Source: Microdochium bolleyi (Eukaryota; Ascomycota; Sordariomycetes; Xylariales; Microdochiaceae). From it: a stretch of 64,000 nucleotides of DNA. Location: contig KQ964247.1 in assembly GCA_001566295.1 (NCBI GenBank), forward strand, positions 1,984,001 to 2,048,000, read 5' to 3'. The position numbers were made by a program, and so were the translations under genes. Each line of letters opens with the position of its first letter. Position 1 is the stretch's first letter. The notes below the pieces were generated by a model. It was not told where the DNA came from and did no database searches. It was given only the letters and a program-made list of their open reading frames with translations. Of the stretch, positions 25,168 to 35,010 are shown in pieces.

Positions 25168-26443
25168 GTGAATGCGCTCTGTTTTCAACGGATGACGTTT
25201 CCAATTCTTTGTTTCCCAGAACTCTGGTTCATACACACCTCGGGGCCGAGACGCTGTCTCCCCCTCCCCCACATCAGGCATGGATGCTTCTAGGAACCCT
25301 AGTAGATCTTCTATGGCCTGGTGACATCCTCGTCGCTCTCAAGTGGCTATGATGGTACTTATCGTGACGCGCTTTGCTCCGATTCCTGCCAGCCTTGAGA
25401 AGTGAACACGGATGACCCGAACACGCCGATTTCCCATTGCGTGTCATACACCTTTTATCAGGTACACAGGACTCTGTGGCCACGCCGCAGTGTCGCTGAG
25501 ACTTTCTGGAGGATTGTATCAAGTTACTCTGCCCCAAGTATCTGAGTCTTCAGTATAAACATTCTTGGTGGCACGAAACTTGCTGTGAAGCCCTTGGCAG
25601 CGCATGCCGGGCGGTAGGAAACTCGAAGCTCTGCCATAGGCAAGCCGAGTTGAAGATGTTGAAGGAGTGTTTTGTGTTTCTCGTTCCCTTCTCTTCTCTC
25701 CAAATTTTGTTCTAGCTATAGTCACTCCTTTGTTCCGCTCTGGTCAGACACTTTGTCTGCCACGAATTCTACTTTGTCTCTAGCTTCACTTAGTCAATAC
25801 TATCACATAAAAAAATTACTCTTGGTCTTGGAAGCTGTCCTCTTCGTGCTCGTCATCTGTCATCTGTCCTCGTGATTGTGTTGGCTTATCTACTTCGGAT
25901 TCCATCCACTCTCTGCCGCTATGGGAAGCCTGGTGTAGAATCATGCTTCCTTGGCCACCGCGCAACACTTCCTCGGATTTTATAGCTCCAGAGCAGTGAC
26001 CGTGGTCCTTGCTCATGGCTGCGTGCCGCTGTACCGCTTCTGAAGCCAGATCCGAATGATACTGCGCCTCTAGTTGGACTTATCCTCGTCTTGGCTGGCA
26101 TCGGCATCCACGGTCTGTTCTTCGAAGCTTCGACGCCCAACTGGATCCACAGGCAAGATCAAAGATGGGGAAGGAAAAGTGGCGGTGCTGCTGTGGCGGG
26201 GAGCTTTGACCGCCACTCTCTTTGGGGCCTGCCTGCACACAAAAAAGTGGTACAGGCTGGAAGAAAGTGTCAAAATTTGGGGTGGGGCACACCCGCACCT
26301 CCGCCTGGCTGGGCGCCTGCTCGCTGGGTGACTTTTCTTGCCGTCGACTTTGTCCCGCTTCGCCATTCTCTCCTCTTTGAAATCCCAAACCATTACGCAG
26401 TAATCCTCACCATTAGATTGATATCTACTGGAAGACTGTCAAG
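25168..26443. other. Intergenic region and promoter of rpL10a
   Basis: This 1.28-kb stretch runs from the stop of the zinc-finger gene to the start of the ribosomal protein gene. It contains no coding or RNA gene I can support. The pyrimidine-rich, GC-rich last 250 bases are a plausible strong core promoter. Confidence 0.55.
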
Positions 26444-27257
26444 ATGTCGAAAATCACAGTCGGTAAGTCCCGCCAGTGCGCCCCCGCGCTGCGCAATCAC
26501 AAGCTCCAACGATTTGAGGATGCATGGAACTGACATCGTATCGCCTGAATAGCCGGAGTGCGTACCAACGTACAGGAGTTGCTCGAGTACTCCAACGAGA
26601 CCAAGAAGCGCAACTTCCTCGAGACCGTCGAGCTCCAGATCGGCCTCAAGAACTACGACCCCCAGCGTGACAAGCGTTTCTCTGGCACCATCCGCCTGCC
26701 CGCCGTGCCCCGCCCCAACATGGCCATCTGCATCCTGGGTGACCAGCACGACATTGACCGTGCCAAGCACGGCGGTGTCGACGCCATGTCCGCCGACGAC
26801 CTGAAGAAGCTCAACAAGAACAAGAAGCTCATCAAGAAGCTCGCTCGCAAGTACGACGCTTTCGTCGCTTCCGAGACCTTGATCAAGCAGATTCCCCGTC
26901 TTCTGGGTCCCGGTCTGTCCAAGGGTAAGCAGCATCACCACCTCCATCGGGTTTGAAAGGTCTAGTTTAGCTGACACGAGTTTCCCCTTTCCAGCCGGCA
27001 AGTTCCCCACTCCGGTCTCCCACGCCGACGACCTTACTGGCAAGATCACCGAGGTCAAGTCCACCATCAAGTTCCAGCTGAAGAAGGTTCTCTGCATGGG
27101 TGTCGCCGTCGGCAACGTCGGCATGGACCAGGAGGAGCTCATCGGCAACATCATGTTGGCCATCAACTACCTCGTCTCCCTCCTGAAGAAGGGCTGGCAG
27201 AACGTTGGTAGCTTGACCATCAAGGCCTCCATGTCTCCCCCCAAGCGTCTCTACTAA
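26444..27257 (+). CDS. rpl1: 60S ribosomal protein L10a (uL1)
   Basis: Three exons: 26444-26462, 26553-26924 and 26995-27257, encoding 217 residues, the normal length for eukaryotic L10a. The first exon encodes only MSKITV, a common layout for fungal ribosomal protein genes. Both introns interrupt after the first base of an alanine codon, with GTAAGT/GTAAGC donors and TAG/CAG acceptors. Landmarks are MSKITVAGVRTNVQELL, RFSGTIRLPAVPRPNMAICI and the C-terminal MSPPKRLY. The protein forms the L1 stalk of the large subunit at the E site. Codon use is strongly biased to C-ending codons, as expected for a highly expressed gene. The call is secure. Confidence 0.98.
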
Positions 27258-28685
27258 GCAATTTATACCTTGTTGCTTGGTGCATCGAGTCGGGGAGTCA
27301 TTTCAGTGGAGGATGTAGGCATTTAGGAAATGGGAGTGCTTCGTTGCACTAGGCGCCAGCAAGGTGACTTGCCGCCATAGCTCAGAGTAGTCAAGAATCC
27401 GGATACCGAACCTCCGTTGCAGCACGAAACGAACGTCTCGAAAGTTATGCCTAAGACCTGATGATTCCGAAGACTGTCCCTATCCTATTGTCCAGACCTT
27501 CTGCCTGCCAATACTCTCGTGGCAACATCTGCCGCTCGTCAAGCTGGCCCGATGCTGTCCTCGCTAGTGCCTGTCGACGATGGTGAACACATTGCAACAG
27601 ATGAATGAACGACACTTGCTCGTTTTCTGCGCTCCACACAGTCTGGGCAACATGAAATCCTCGAAAGCTCAGCTTTGATGTCCCAAAGATTTCACATGTG
27701 TCAAGACCCCCGTTGTCGACGCAAGTTAGCACTGTTACCGGGGGGACCTGTGGCAGCGGGATGGAAAAAAAAGTGCAGACCATGGGCAGAAAAGCCAGAC
27801 CCTGGATGGCGCTAAGCCTGTTCGAGATCACGACCCACTCGCTGCAGCATTCCCGCCGACCATAAAATCTTCGCTGCGGCCGCTCCTCGTCCTGGTTCTT
27901 CTTCCCTTTCCTTCCTCATCATCAGTACGGGTTAATACTACATCGTCAAATGTTTTATTAATTTTGTATTGGAGGCTCCGCTACGGCGGCTTGCTGAGGG
28001 TTGTTCCATCTTCTGATGCTATGAGTTTCCTTCCGTTCCCGGCCTCCTTAAGAGAACTTTGCCAAGCAAACGCTCTTCCTAATCAGCCGCCGACTCCAGC
28101 TCTTCCAGGTTCGGGACTGTGGGGTGTTTCCTACATCACGATGATATTGCAGTGTAGTTTCCGTTTGTGGTCGCCCGTCCATTGCTCAAAGAGGCGCCAC
28201 CCAGTGATGACTGCCTTGATTGTGCGAGGCTTGATATCATGGAGCGCCGCGTTTGACGTGACGATTGCCAGGCGCGTGCCGGAGCCAAGATCGCCGTTGC
28301 GGTTCTTCTCGCGGTCGACGCCTAAGACTCACGCAGGCCTTGCTCTTGTGCTGACGTCCGCGGGCGCAGAGAGCATTTCGCTGTCCTGCCGAGCCCGCCT
28401 TCAGGGAAGCCTCATTGTCAACTCAGGAACCTCGGTCGTGACTGTGCTGCTACCTTAATTATGATCGGATGTGAGCGTGGCTGCAGGTTCCACAAGGACC
28501 TGTGACAATGACGATGTTGCGGACTCTGTTAGTTCCACGTTAGCACCTGGCAAGCCCACGCGTCTGAAGATGATTGCTATGTGATCACTATCATCTATTC
28601 ACGATACAACGAGAATTGTACAGGGCGGATATCTCCCGTACTCCTATAGCTGTCACGATGTCTCGTCCTAGTCTTTGCCCGTCTC
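27258..28685. other. Convergent intergenic region
   Basis: This 1.4-kb stretch lies between convergent stops. An open frame at 27964-28458 (plus) has no motif or start context I trust. I see no RNA gene. Confidence 0.5.
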
Positions 28686-29401
28686 TCAGGAAAGCCATTC
28701 GACGACGAAATCCTTGAAGTCCACCTTGAGCAGCTCTGCCGTCCCGCTCGCAGGCCTGCAGAGCAGCGGGCTGACCTCGAGCTGCCACTCCTTGCCTTCG
28801 CCTTCGTCCTCGTCGGCGAGGAACCAGCAGATCTCGCGCATCGGCTGCTTCTCCGTGACCTTGCCCTCGCCGTCGAGCACCAGCTGGTAGATCCAGATGC
28901 TCTTGCCGTTCTCGTCGCCCTCGCGGACGACCTCGAGCGTGACGGTGCCGTCTGCCGACTTCTTGGCGAGCGGGCTGACGTGCCAGTCCGCCCAGCGGTC
29001 GCAGCCCACCGCGCTGAGCTGCGGCGTGCCCTGGTAGTACTCGATGCCCGTCTTGACCCAGCGCTCCGGGGACGCCGCCGCCCCCTGCCCCGCGGCCGCG
29101 GCAGCGGGCTTGGGCGCGGAGGCGCGGTTCAGGGTGAGCAGCAGGCCGGCCTGGTCGTAGCGCTCGGTCCAGTCGGCCCAGAAGGTGATGCGGGCGGACT
29201 GGAACTTCTTGAGCAGGCCTGGCTGGGTGCGCGTGATGGGGGCTGCAGGCCGGGTTCGAATCGTGTTAGTATCATTTGCCTCGCATCTCAGGACGGGGAA
29301 AGACGGAAGACCCTTTGCTGACCATTGAAGATGTCCTTGACCGGAGGTTTCCTCCAGATGTCCGTGCCGGGCTGGGCCTCGAGGGTGAACTTGTCCGCCA
29401 T
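28686..29401 (-). CDS. Ree1/DUF1349-family cytoplasmic protein
   Basis: Two exons: 29401-29323 and 29242-28686, encoding 211 residues. The donor is a weak GTCAGC and the acceptor TGCAG; this is the pairing I found that joins the two conserved blocks in phase. Landmarks: MADKFTLEAQPGTDIWRKPP at the start, ITFWADWTERYDQAGLLL, ERWVKTGIEYYQGTPQLS, and RWADWHVSPL followed by an acidic C-terminal half. This is the beta-sandwich (concanavalin-like) DUF1349 fold. Its yeast member Ree1 influences enolase expression, and other members are unannotated. An Ala-rich insert (PKPAAAAAGQGAAA) sits in a loop. There is no signal peptide, so it is presumably cytosolic. Enzymatic activity is not established for the family. 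Confidence 0.87.
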
Positions 29402-30743
29402 TGTTGCTGCTGCGAGATTAGACGAGAGGCGCGTGGGCTGTGCAAGTGAGACCCGAATAGTCAGACTTCTGTAGGCGCTTCTCATAAGATACAGCTCGTC
29501 GGAGGAGTCTGGTCTGCAGGCTTGCTTAAGTACTCTCCGGAAGCTGCCCCTCAACCCATGCCTGGAGCGAGCCGTTCGTACAGTCACACGGATGCATGCA
29601 ATAGCCCATTCATAGATCACACAGTTTAGCCTAGCTTTTCCCGGCAAACAGGGACAAAGGCGACAGCCGCAGGCCTCAGCTGTCTCCACGTTACGCAGAA
29701 ACCCCGGGAAAGCCACGATGTCATCGTCCGTGGACGGACAGCCAGCCAGCCAGCCAGACGGCAGCAACTCCGCCCATGCCCCTCGCCCCGCACTGCGGCA
29801 CGCTCGTCCGCGAGAGAGGCAGGCGGGACCCCGCACGGGATTTGGTTCCAACGATGAGTAACAAGCGCCTTCTCTCCCGGTCAGCCCCGTCAACGTAAAG
29901 ACAAGAGAACAGATCGAACTCTCCAGAAACAGGGTAAACTGGCGAATCATCAAGGGCAAGTTGGTGGGGAACGATCCGACCTTGTTCTCCTGTGCCACTA
30001 CCACTACGGGCTGTGGGGTTCCCTGGCTGATGAAGACACATATATCACGCCATCACAGAGGGCTTGGAGGAACGACAGACAGACACGTTGTTCTCCTGCA
30101 TTTGTCAGATCTCAGGGGGTTTACCCGATGTTTCCCCAGGACACTGCAAGTCGTTGACTAACAAGCAACAGGAGGGAACAGAAGGGCCTGACCCCTGTCT
30201 TCTGGGGTGGTTCGAGGAAGCCGTGGTGGTTTTCAAAGTATACGGCTGGCGGCCTTTGATTCGTGGCTGTGTGGCATGAGGACCTCGCTGCAAGGGGCAC
30301 GGAGCCGATTGGCTCGTCCTCGGTCTGTGGCCAAGCTGTGGGCGGAAGTAGGCCTGATACAGAAAGTTCCAGGCAGGTCGTTGTTTAAGGAGAATTGTTC
30401 GGGGCATTACCAAGATGAACGTAGTTGTGGAGAGCTGGCTAGATGCATGTGCGAGACACGGGTACTTCAAAAGGCCAACTGACCAAGTAGAGAAGGCCAA
30501 AGCCTTCTTTGGAACCAACTCAAGATTGTTCTTACAAAGGAGGGATAACTGCGCCAGATGAGCTGAGCCAAACGCCGATTTTCTTCGCCTTGTTTTGGAA
30601 CAGAATATGTCGAGTATGCTACATGGAAACATTCGATAGATAGTAGAACACCCCAAATGTTGGACTAAGAACAAACATGGTACTAGACCCCAAGTGCAAG
30701 CAGATATACGCTAAGTAATGATGAAACCCGGGCCAGCAAGTTT
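29402..30743. other. Intergenic region with a short CAGC repeat
   Basis: This 1.3-kb stretch lies between two minus-strand genes and contains a 4.5-copy CAGC repeat at 29739-29757. Open frames on both strands lack motifs. I see no gene. Confidence 0.55.
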
Positions 30744-31897
30744 TCAGTGCGCATCAGAGTCTCCGCGTTCGAGGAGGGGCCGCTGATCCCAGCGCGACTC
30801 GTCCATGTTGCTCTCCTCATCCTCCAGGAGAGTCTCCTCATCGTCCGCGATGCTAGAGGCGTTGTCCTCGCCGTAGATGAAGAACTGAATGAACACGCCC
30901 ATGTCCAACAGGAGCGTGCCGAAACTGCCGGCTAGCCACGACGCGTTGACCAGGATGTATTTGCCATACAAGTCTCCTGACTCGCCGGGCCTGCAGTGGC
31001 GATGGGCGCACCGAGGCTCATATGCGAGGATGGACAAGACGTAGGTCAGGTTGCCCAGGCACGCGAAGAGGAAGAAGAGGATGCTGACACCCTCTGTCGA
31101 CTTGCGACGCCAGTTGAGCAGCAACTGGGGAATGCGAGATCCCAGGTAGAGAGCCGCGCACAGCCAGCCGAAGACCTGGCCCCAGAAGTCGAAGTGCAGC
31201 TCGTCCTCGGAAGGCCCATGAGGCTTGTCCTCGCCGTGGTGCCTGCTGAGCAGCCAGCCCGCGACGCCAGCAGCGCATACCATTGCGATGGCAGTCGTGT
31301 TCCAAAGGATTGCCTTCAGTCTTGTCGGTCTCGGTGGAGGCGTTGCCGGCTGGTCAGTCAGCATGGGCACGGCGGGACTGAGGTTCGACCAGTCGCTTCC
31401 TCTCCTCTCTCTCTGGCCGAGTGGGTTGCTGCTGTTGTTCAACAGCGTCGTGGTCTCGCTCGGGACGCTCGTCGTTCGAATAACGGTGGGCTTTGGTTGC
31501 GGTGGGATGACCTCGTCCTTCAGTGTGAAGCCCCTGTATGAGAAGACCTGCCCAAGCAGGACAATGTCGGCGATCGTGTAGTAGACGGCGAGGATGATCA
31601 TGGTCGGGAGCACCCGCTGGAGAACGGAGCCGAGGACATTGAAGACATCGCCGAGGAGCCAGATCAGGAGGAAATGGAGCGAGAGCCCATCCGCAGAGCC
31701 CCGGCGGAAGTTCTCGATGATCTGGGGCGAGAATACGACCACCCAGGCGGCAATGGATATGGACCTGCCAGAGGGTTGTTGTTAGCCACTGTGCGTCCCA
31801 TGTTCATCGCTGCATACAGATGCCGAGATTGAACCTACCCGCAGATGCCCGAGATGGCCTCGACGTCGAGATTCAGCGGCGCCGTAGGGGGCGCCAT
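30744..31897 (-). CDS. PQ-loop vacuolar/lysosomal-type amino acid transporter
   Basis: Two exons: 31897-31839 and 31764-30744, encoding 359 residues. The donor is GTAGGT and the acceptor GGCAG, and the split glycine codon joins cleanly. Two PQ-loop repeats are visible: FSPQIIENFRRGSADGLS with P33-Q34, and SRIPQLLLNWRRKSTEGVS with P232-Q233. There are about seven hydrophobic spans and a 75-residue Ser/Pro/Thr-rich cytosolic loop between repeats. The architecture fits the Ypq1-3/Rtc2 and PQLC2 (SLC66A1) family, vacuolar or lysosomal exporters of cationic amino acids. The acidic C-terminal tail (about 40 residues, with EETLLEDEES) contains dileucine-like acidic motifs suited to vacuolar sorting. 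Substrate is inferred from family only. Confidence 0.9.
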
Positions 31898-33033
31898 GAC
31901 GAGGACTGTTGGGATCGCGCTGGAGGCAGTGGCGTGGTGGCGATGTGGTTGAGGATGAAGAGAGTGTGGAAACGAGTCGCGTGGTCACGGGAGGAGAAGC
32001 AAGTGCGAATTGAGCGTCTGGCTAGCCATGGGAGGAAGCCAATTGCGCACAGGTGATGCGCCTCCGACAGCTCGCTAAACGTTGGCGCCGGCCAAGGTGT
32101 GTCTGGCCGGGCTGCATGGGCCGCGTGAAAAAATGAGCAGGCCGTCGATGACGCTACGCGGCGGTCCCGATTTGCGGGGAATTGCATGTGGTGGGCGGCC
32201 ACTGCCGAAGCAGGGAATTCAAGGGACCGACCCTTGCAGGCCACGATCCTCGTGCATCACAATCACAAGGACTGCTGAGCTTAATTGTCGCATCCGCAGC
32301 AAGGCCGTGCTTGCTGGCCGACACCTGAGCTCAAGTCACCAGCTCTCTGGACATTTTACTCAAATTTTGACGACAGGGCCAGCTTGCTGTAACTCAGCCT
32401 CTGACGCCTGCCACTGAGATGGGTTGTGATGGGTCCGTGACCTCTTCCCGAGGTCGGCGGAGCTTTTCCGCCCCCGCCTCCCCCCCAATCTGCTCTGCTG
32501 CTGTTGTATGCGCCATGGCTCTTGAGCAGATGCAGCATTCAAACAGCTGGCTCGGCTGGTTTGGTGCTGGAAGGCCGTCTCGGGAAATTGGATATGCTCT
32601 AATCACGTATGTCTGAAGTTGTCTGACCGTGCCCGGAACAAGGCTGGAGCTGTGAACGTTCGGCGTGGCTTGACCATGCTGCCTGAAGTATCAATGCCCT
32701 ACGGCGCACAGCAAGTCAGGTCCAGCCGGTCCATGCTCAGGGGCCGTCATCTGTGACGATTTCGGGCGCAGCCAAGTTGGGCTGGCGGCGACTTCCCCCA
32801 CGCCTTTGTAAGCACCGGCTCCACGCCGCCCGGCCTCGGGATTCTGCCCGCCCGCAGCCTCCTGGCAGCTCCGCCGTCCGGTCCAGTTTCGACGGCAGCA
32901 CGCTCTCTCTCTCTCGACCATTACACTTTCGGACCAGTTTCATTCTCCGGGTCCGCATACATTTCCGCTACTTCTTCCGCGCTCTTGTCACTGGTGGTCA
33001 CCAACACGATAATCTCCTCTCAGTCTGTCTATC
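31898..33033. promoter_or_regulatory. Divergent promoter region between PQ-loop and Nudix genes
   Basis: This 1.1-kb region lies between two start codons pointing apart and must serve both genes. A CT run at 32903-32915, about 120 bases before the Nudix start, is typical of fungal core promoters. No other site can be supported by eye. Confidence 0.6.
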
Positions 33034-34326
33034 ATGACCTCACTTCCCAGCCTCCCTGTGCTTGCCGACGACGACTCGATGTTGTCCCGCAAGTTCGGCC
33101 GCGAGGTCGCAAACTATTTCTCTGGAAGCCCGCTCAACAGAGTGTCATTCCTCAGAGGCGAGCATGACTTTCTCAACAAGGCCTTCGCACACCCATCAGC
33201 GTCATTCCTGCTCATGAACGGCCTCTCCCCACTCGGCAAGGGCCGGTCAACCCTGGCTTACGTCGGCAGAGATGCCGTCCTGCCCCTGATCGGACCCGAG
33301 CCATTCAAGCAGACCGAGGCCGAGCAGATCCGCAACTTCAACTCGACCGTGGACAAGCCTGTCATCTTGTTCCTCGGCCTCGACGAGAAGAATAAGGGCT
33401 TCTCCTTCAAGGAACATAGCGGCAACCCATACTTCGCCGTTGATGTCACACCGCGGGGTACCTTCACGGAACAGGCCAACGGTGTCATCCAGACTGTTGA
33501 GAAGGATGGAATCGCCTTTATCACAGGAGGCCGGCATATGAACCTGAGTGCACCTGAGGGTATGTACAACCTGTGACAACTGTCTCCATCTACCACCTGC
33601 AACATGCACCCACTGACCGCTGTTGCAGCCGCGATCTACGCCCAGGCGCGAGCCCTGTTTGACTGGAACGCCCGCAACCCGTTCTGCGGCGGCTGTGGCC
33701 AGAAGACCATGTCCGTCAACGCCGGCACAAAGAGAGTCTGCCCGCCGACGGATCTTGCGGGCGTCTCGGAAGGCGCCGAGCCCACGACCCGCGCCGAGTG
33801 CCCGACCCGTGCGGGTGTCTCCAACCTGAGCTTCCCCCGGACGGACCCGACCGTCATCATGGCTGTCGTCTCGGCGGATGGCAGCAAGCTGCTACTTGGC
33901 CGGCAGAGCCGCTGGCCGCCCAGCATGTTCAGCACGCTCGCGGGCTTCCTCGAGCCCGGCGAGTCGATCGAGGAGGCTGTCCGGAGAGAGGTCTGGGAGG
34001 AGTCAGGCGTCAGGGTCGGCCGGGTTGTCATCCACAGCTCGCAGCCGTGGCCGTATCCCGCGAACTTGATGATTGGTGCTGTCGGCCAGGCTCTGCCCGA
34101 CGGCGAGAAGATTGATCTCGGGAACGACCCGGAGCTCGAGAAAGCCAAGTGGTTCACCTTTGACGAGGTCAGGGAAGGGCTCAGGAATGGCATTGCGGGA
34201 CTCGACGAGCCTGCCCCAAGTACGCTCAAGGAGGGAGGCATCAGGTTGCCCCCGCACACTGCCATCGCCAACCGTCTTATCGATGCCGTAATTAATGGTT
34301 TCTTGACCTTGACCCCGAAGATCTAG
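33034..34326 (+). CDS. NADH pyrophosphatase, Npy1/NUDT12-type Nudix hydrolase
   Basis: Two exons: 33034-33559 and 33629-34326, encoding 407 residues. The donor is GTATGT with a CACTGAC branch site and GCAG acceptor. The complete Nudix box G-x5-E-x7-REVWEESGV lies at residues 281-303. It is followed by SQPWPYPANLM (313-323), the signature of NADH/NAD-capped-RNA pyrophosphatases. A zinc-ribbon precedes it with Cys195, Cys198, Cys213 and Cys233; the last pair is spread by an insert of about 17 residues compared with bacterial NudC. SFPRTDPTVIM introduces the catalytic domain. The enzyme splits NADH to NMNH and AMP, and some family members remove NAD caps from RNA. Yeast Npy1 is peroxisomal, but this protein ends TPKI rather than in a canonical PTS1. 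Confidence 0.94.
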
Positions 34327-35010
34327 AGGGCACGACTAGACCCAAATAGAGGAAAATACTACATGCATGCTGCTGAAAGTGAGTCCTGGGTCACGAGAGC
34401 TGTTCATTTCCAACATAGTCAAAGTACGGAGGAGAAAACGGCTTAATCTGGTCCGAGACCATGCATACAATACGATATAAGCTGCACTCTTGGCCGACGA
34501 AACCGCCACACAAAGAGACGTCCCGGACGTGCAAGCCAGACAGCGATTGCATGAGTTGAGTTCGCTTGATGAGGCTTACAATACTCTTATATGTATAACT
34601 TACCCAATTAGCCAAGCATCAATTGTGTGAGTCTGTTTTGTGATCGACTCATGATTCGGAAGAAGCTGCCAAGCCAAGGGTCCCATTTCCACTATTGCTG
34701 CACCCCTGGCGCGAACGAACACCTAGCTTCAAGTTCAACTAGAGCTCCCCACTTCAAGACTACCGCACGTCAACGTCAACAACAACGAGCTTCGAGCTCG
34801 TAATCACCTGGATAGGCAAGCGCAAGCTGGCTCAGAGTGCCATCGAGCAAAGCCGATTGCACCAAACCACGACGACGCGGCCGATCCCCCGCCCGATGTC
34901 CCCAGACGACTATACCGACCCTTCGGTCCGTGTCAACGAAAGCCCTCTTTAGGCGCAAAACAGCACCACCACGACCGCACACTTCTACGCTCTCCACGAC
35001 ACAGCCCACC
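34327..35010. other. Intergenic region and COG1 leader
   Basis: This 0.7-kb region lies between tandem genes. The COG1 frame stays open upstream of its ATG back to 34837 but contains no ATG there, so this part is leader. No RNA gene is visible. Confidence 0.6.

Noticed and set aside
26463..26552. Possible C/D-box small nucleolar RNA in intron 1 of rpL10a
   Set aside because: Ribosomal protein introns often host such RNAs, but I found only a loose match to box C and ambiguous CTGA elements, with no terminal stem.
34837..35010. 58-residue N-terminal extension of COG1
   Set aside because: It starts with GTG, has no ATG and a basic, low-complexity translation. The ATG at 35011 has an excellent context and begins the conserved region.
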